A DNA stretch of 7,158 bases. Source: Akkermansia muciniphila. GTDB taxonomy: Bacteria; Verrucomicrobiota; Verrucomicrobiia; Limisphaerales; UBA9464. Below are positions 4,093 through 7,158 of this stretch, one piece after another (the stretch's first letter is position 1; the number at the start of each line of letters is the position of its first letter). The notes beneath the pieces are model-generated. The model had not been told where the DNA came from. It did no database searches and was given only the letters and a program-made list of their open reading frames with translations. The DNA is taken from NCBI GenBank assembly GCA_945873715.1, contig CAMCFL010000155.1, positions 1 through 7,158 on the forward strand, given 5' to 3'. The translations under genes were made by a program, and so were the position numbers.

Positions 4093-5102
4093 GGCGGGGT
4101 TTCTGGGGGGGCGTTCTGGTCTGGATCCTGGCGGCCCCGGTTTTTTCGGCTCAGTCGTTTCAGCTTCCCACGGCCAATCGCTCCCTGGTGGAGGCGGATG
4201 GCGGTGGCGAGAAGTACTTCGTCGGCACCGCCGGCAAACCGTGGACCAGCGGTCAGTTTGGGTGTGTGCGCACCGAGGGCCGCCAGTTGCACGAGGGACT
4301 CGACATTCGCTGCACCCAGCGGGATCGCCGCGGCGAGCCGACCGATCCCGTTCTGGCCGCGGCCGACGGGACTGTGGCGTACGTCAACCTGAAGTCCGGT
4401 CTGTCGAATTACGGCAACTACGTTGTCCTCCGTCACGTCATGGATCGGATGGAGGTGCACACGCTTTACGCGCATCTCTCGGCGGTCACGGCGGGGTTGA
4501 AGCCGGGGCAGGCGGTGCGGGCTGGGGATCGGATCGCGACGATGGGCCGGACGTCGAACACGAAGCAGCGGATCACCCAGGATCGGGCCCATCTCCATTT
4601 CGAGATCTGCTTTCGCGCCGGAGAACACTACAGCGAATGGCATCGTCGTTTTCAGGCCGGTACCCGCAATGATCACGGCGAGTACAACGGTCGCAATTTT
4701 CTCGGAGTGGACCCGGCCCCGGTCCTGCTCGCCTCCCAGCGTCAGGGAACCAACTTTTCGCTGGCCCGGTTCCTGGCCACCCAGCCTGAAGTGCTGCGGG
4801 TGTTCGTCCGGAATCCCAGGTTCAGCTGGGCTAACCGATTCCCGGGGTTGGTGGTGCGCAATCCTGCGACGGAGAAGGAGGGCGTGGCCGGATGGGATAT
4901 TGCGATGGCCTTCAACGGGGCTCCGCTGCGGATCATTCCACGCAGCGCCCGGGAGATTCCTGGATCGGATCGGATCCGATTGCTGGCGGTGAACGAGGCG
5001 GAGCTCCGCACGCACGCCTGTTCGAAACTGGTGATTCGGCGCGGCCAGGCCTGGACGCCACTGCCGGCCCTCGAGGACATCCTGAGGATTGCCGGGTTCT
5101 AG
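4089..5102 (+). CDS. Exported M23-family metallopeptidase (LytM/lysostaphin type)
   Basis: M23 enzymes are zinc endopeptidases that cut peptidoglycan cross-bridges or stem peptides. The 337-residue protein starts with a signal peptide (hydrophobic core about 5-20, likely cut after FSA at 21). The catalytic domain spans about 45-210. The zinc/catalytic residues are all present: HEGLD (H68, D72), YAHLS (H129) and HLHFE (H168, H170), with the usual PVLAAADGTVAYV (87-99) and NYGNYVVLRH (107-116) strands and the GDRIATMG turn (146-153), so it should be active. The C-terminal 120 residues (about 215-337) are not recognised. The ATG overlaps the lipoprotein stop, with AGGAG at 4073-4077, eleven bases upstream, so translational coupling is likely. 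It converges with the symporter gene across 94 bases that hold two small GC hairpins (5157-5171, 5170-5186) without a T-run. Confidence 0.9.
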   Translation: MRRGFWGGVLVWILAAPVFSAQSFQLPTANRSLVEADGGGEKYFVGTAGKPWTSGQFGCVRTEGRQLHEGLDIRCTQRDRRGEPTDPVLAAADGTVAYVNLKSGLSNYGNYVVLRHVMDRMEVHTLYAHLSAVTAGLKPGQAVRAGDRIATMGRTSNTKQRITQDRAHLHFEICFRAGEHYSEWHRRFQAGTRNDHGEYNGRNFLGVDPAPVLLASQRQGTNFSLARFLATQPEVLRVFVRNPRFSWANRFPGLVVRNPATEKEGVAGWDIAMAFNGAPLRIIPRSAREIPGSDRIRLLAVNEAELRTHACSKLVIRRGQAWTPLPALEDILRIAGF

Positions 5103-5196
5103 GTTACGGCCTGGGTGCCGCTGGTTGAAGGCATGGCACGTGGACGGCAGGTGCTTCTGGGTCGCGCCCAGCGGCATCTCGCCGCTTCCCTGCGGT

Positions 5197-6999
5197 TCAG
5201 TGCCCCTCGTGATCGCGGACGTATTCCTGTTTGAGGCCGAGGGCTTCGGGGGCGTGGAGGACGAGCATCTTCATGCGGATGTCGGCTGGCACCTCGGCGC
5301 GGGTCATCCGCGACACGACGACCATGAGCGTGATGGCCATGGGGACGCACCAGATCGCCGGTTGTTCGCACAGGATGCGGACCAGCGGATGGCCTGCCCA
5401 GAAGGAGGCCAGGTCAACGAGTTTGAGGTCGCTGAGGTTGGTGAGGACCACGGCTCCCAGGGCGCACACCCCCCCGGCGAGCATGCCGGTGGCAGCTCCC
5501 TTCATGGTCATGCCCCGCCACCAGACGGACATGAAGAGCAATGGGAAGTAACTGGCGGCGGCGATGGCGAAGGCCTGACCGACCATGAAGTTGATCTCCA
5601 GCTTTTCCACGAAGCATCCCAGGAGGGTCGCCACTCCGCCCACTCCAAAGGCGCACCACTTGAACATCTGCATGCGTTGGGTAGGGGTGGACTGGGGAGC
5701 GAGGATCCGGCCGTAGACATCGTGGGCAATGGCGCCGGTCATGGAGACCAGCAGGCCCGAGAAGGTGGACATGAAGGCCGCAAAGGCTCCTGCGCAGGTG
5801 ATCCCGGAAAGGACGGAACCCCAGGTGCCCTGAAGGACCCGCGGCAACTCCAGCACCACCTTGTCGGTTCCCTTCGATCCGATGCCTTCATACAGCGACG
5901 GCATCAGATTGCGTCCAAGCACCCCGAATATCGGAGGGAACAGGTAGAAAACACCGATCAGGATCATGACCCACATGGTGGTCCGCTTGGCTGCCACGCC
6001 ATCGGGGTTGGTGTAGAAACGGACCAGGATATGCGGTAGGCCGGCGGTGCCACAAACCAAGGCAATGATCAGGGAATAGGTGTAGAGCAGGGCGTAGGGA
6101 CGGGATTCTTCCGCTGAAAGCTTCGCCGCCTTGGCCGCCTTCGAACTCAGACGGCCGAATGGGTTGATCCAGGTGGCGTCATCGGGGGCCGCGGCCGGCA
6201 GGGCGGCGCGGACCTGATTTGCCGGGTCTGGCGAGAGTCCGACCGGCGCGATCGGCAGTGGTGGGGTGGCCTGAGTCTGAGGGGATGCCGGAGCGACGAT
6301 GGCGGTGGGTTGGGCGGCGTTGTTCTTCTGCAGGTGGGTGCCGTACCCACCGTACACCGCGATCAGGACGAAGATGGGAGTCGAGATGGCGAACAGCTTG
6401 AGCCAGTACTGGAAGGCCTGGACGAGGGTGATGCCCTTCATGCCGCCGATCGCCACATTGACGGTGATCACCGATCCAACCACGACCACGCCGACCCAGT
6501 AGGGCAGGCCCTGGGTGCCAAACCAGGTGATCTCCTTGAACACATAGGCGAGGGTGGTGCCGGCACCCTTCATCTGCGGCATGGTGTAGAAGAACCCGAT
6601 GAAGAGGACGAAGATCACGGCGATCTTGCGGAACACCGGCGAATCGAAGCGGCCTTCGGCGAAGTCCGGGATGGTGTAGGCTCCAAAGCGGCGGAGCGGA
6701 CCGGCGATGAACAGCAGGAGGAAAAGGTAACCGCAGGCGTAACACACGGGATACCAAAGCGCATCGTAGCCGCTCGACATGACGGTTCCCGCCACCCCCA
6801 TGAAGGATGCGGCGGAGAGGTATTCGCCGGAGATGGCGGACGCATTCCAACCCACCGAGACGCCTCGGCCGGCGACGAAGAAGTCGGATGCCGTCCTGGA
6901 CTTGCCGGCCGCCCAGTAACCCATGATCAGGGTCGCGGCGACGGTGATGAACGAAAAGGCGAAGATCCAGGGATCCACCGCGGCGAGCATGGGTGTCAT
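5197..6999 (-). CDS. Cation/acetate symporter-like SSS transporter
   Basis: This 600-residue inner-membrane protein imports a small solute with Na+ or H+; acetate or another monocarboxylate is the best guess from its resemblance to ActP. Diagnostic stretches are SRTASDFFVAGRGVSVGWNA (34-53), SGEYLSAASFMG (57-68, like ActP SGDYMSAASF), PDFAEGRF (111-118), GGMKGITLVQAFQYW (185-199), GTAGLPHILVRFYT (317-330) and SGLLVSMTGAIAHDVYG (414-430). About a dozen hydrophobic segments are visible. An Ala/Pro-rich hydrophilic loop at about 222-300 makes it some 50 residues longer than E. coli ActP. ATG at 6999 is used; a second ATG at 6990 is possible, and neither has a good ribosome binding site. It follows a small membrane-protein gene by 15 bases, as ActP follows YjcH, suggesting one operon. 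Substrate is not proven. Confidence 0.88.
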   Translation of the reverse strand: MTPMLAAVDPWIFAFSFITVAATLIMGYWAAGKSRTASDFFVAGRGVSVGWNASAISGEYLSAASFMGVAGTVMSSGYDALWYPVCYACGYLFLLLFIAGPLRRFGAYTIPDFAEGRFDSPVFRKIAVIFVLFIGFFYTMPQMKGAGTTLAYVFKEITWFGTQGLPYWVGVVVVGSVITVNVAIGGMKGITLVQAFQYWLKLFAISTPIFVLIAVYGGYGTHLQKNNAAQPTAIVAPASPQTQATPPLPIAPVGLSPDPANQVRAALPAAAPDDATWINPFGRLSSKAAKAAKLSAEESRPYALLYTYSLIIALVCGTAGLPHILVRFYTNPDGVAAKRTTMWVMILIGVFYLFPPIFGVLGRNLMPSLYEGIGSKGTDKVVLELPRVLQGTWGSVLSGITCAGAFAAFMSTFSGLLVSMTGAIAHDVYGRILAPQSTPTQRMQMFKWCAFGVGGVATLLGCFVEKLEINFMVGQAFAIAAASYFPLLFMSVWWRGMTMKGAATGMLAGGVCALGAVVLTNLSDLKLVDLASFWAGHPLVRILCEQPAIWCVPMAITLMVVVSRMTRAEVPADIRMKMLVLHAPEALGLKQEYVRDHEGH

Positions 7000-7014
7000 C
7001 GGGTCAGATCGGGT

Positions 7015-7158
7015 TCAACGGGAATGGGTGTCCGCGTGCTGCCGGGCCATCTCGGCCTCCGCCCGCTCCAGGGCAATCGAGCGCTGGATGAAGATCCAGG
7101 AAATCACCCAGACCAACGGGAAGAAGAGCACCCCGAGCAGCAGCCAGGTGAAGGGGAA
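7015..7158 (-). CDS. Small membrane protein upstream of the symporter, C-terminal part
   Basis: The last 47 codons are inside the window, ending in TGA at 7017-7015; the start lies beyond the right edge. The visible part starts FPFTWLLLGVLFFPLVWVIS, one clear membrane segment (about 4-24), followed by IFIQRSIALERAEAEMARQ, a basic then acidic, probably amphipathic helix. Position and size class suggest an accessory protein of the symporter, like YjcH (DUF485) before ActP in E. coli, but the tail does not match the DUF485 ending as remembered, so no family is assigned. Confidence 0.7.
   Translation of the reverse strand, partial: FPFTWLLLGVLFFPLVWVISWIFIQRSIALERAEAEMARQHADTHSR

Noticed and set aside
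3810..5177. Minus-strand open frame of 455 codons opposite the lipoprotein/M23 genes
   Set aside because: The plus strand has intact lipobox and M23 zinc motifs. The minus frame gives low-complexity Arg/Pro/Gly sequence and no domain, as expected from high GC.
5103..5196. Two GC hairpins between the convergent M23 and symporter genes, considered as a shared terminator
   Set aside because: Stems are only 5-6 bp and neither is followed by a T-run, so an intrinsic terminator cannot be claimed.
5089..6039. Plus-strand open frame of 316 codons opposite the symporter
   Set aside because: Its translation is His/Gly/Asp-rich with no domain, and it lies wholly opposite conserved transporter sequence.
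1..7158. CRISPR array, insertion sequence, phage or defence genes
   Set aside because: No regular spaced repeats, transposase or nuclease motifs, or terminal inverted repeats were seen; all sizeable genes are housekeeping, envelope or transport.

Overview
The window looks like ordinary chromosome from a GC-rich bacterium of the PVC group, most likely Verrucomicrobiota. The clues are the L28 protein with an extra basic loop like the chlamydial one, a short RpoZ, a 34-residue very basic MGQQHNK-type protein, and two Na+/solute symporter genes. The phylum call is recall-based inference; no search was run.

Layout. 1-114 (minus) is the N-terminus of an SSS symporter cut by the window edge. 248-517 (plus) is rpmB, convergent with smpB (742-1197, minus), and a strong hairpin at 632-661 probably ends both transcripts. 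Upstream of smpB on the same strand is rpoZ (start at 1489), with an intrinsic terminator between them. 1596-1799 (minus) is the orphan C-terminal piece of an RCK_C/TrkA_C domain protein. Next come tRNA-Glu(UUC) at 1860-1935 and tRNA-Lys(UUU) at 2029-2103. Both are on the minus strand with encoded CCA ends, a promoter candidate upstream and a strong terminator downstream. A ROK-family sugar kinase-like gene (2242-3129, plus) has a terminator-shaped hairpin in its leader. A 34-aa basic protein (3270-3374, minus) with its own terminator diverges from a two-gene operon: a lipoprotein with a SecDF_P1_head-like domain (3418-4092) and an exported M23 metallopeptidase (4089-5102). The right end holds, on the minus strand, an ActP-like symporter (5197-6999) preceded by the tail of a small membrane protein (7015-7158).

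Functionally the left half is translation and transcription housekeeping: L28, SmpB for ribosome rescue, RNAP omega, two tRNAs and possibly a ribosome-associated small protein. The right half is envelope and uptake. The lipoprotein and M23 peptidase overlap by ATGA and are probably co-translated. No phage, IS, CRISPR or defence system was seen. The best leads for new biology are the two terminator-like hairpins just upstream of coding starts (smpB and the ROK gene), the 34-aa basic protein, the lipoprotein/M23 pair, and the broken RCK_C gene against the tRNA locus. No stretch over 300 bases lacks a gene.
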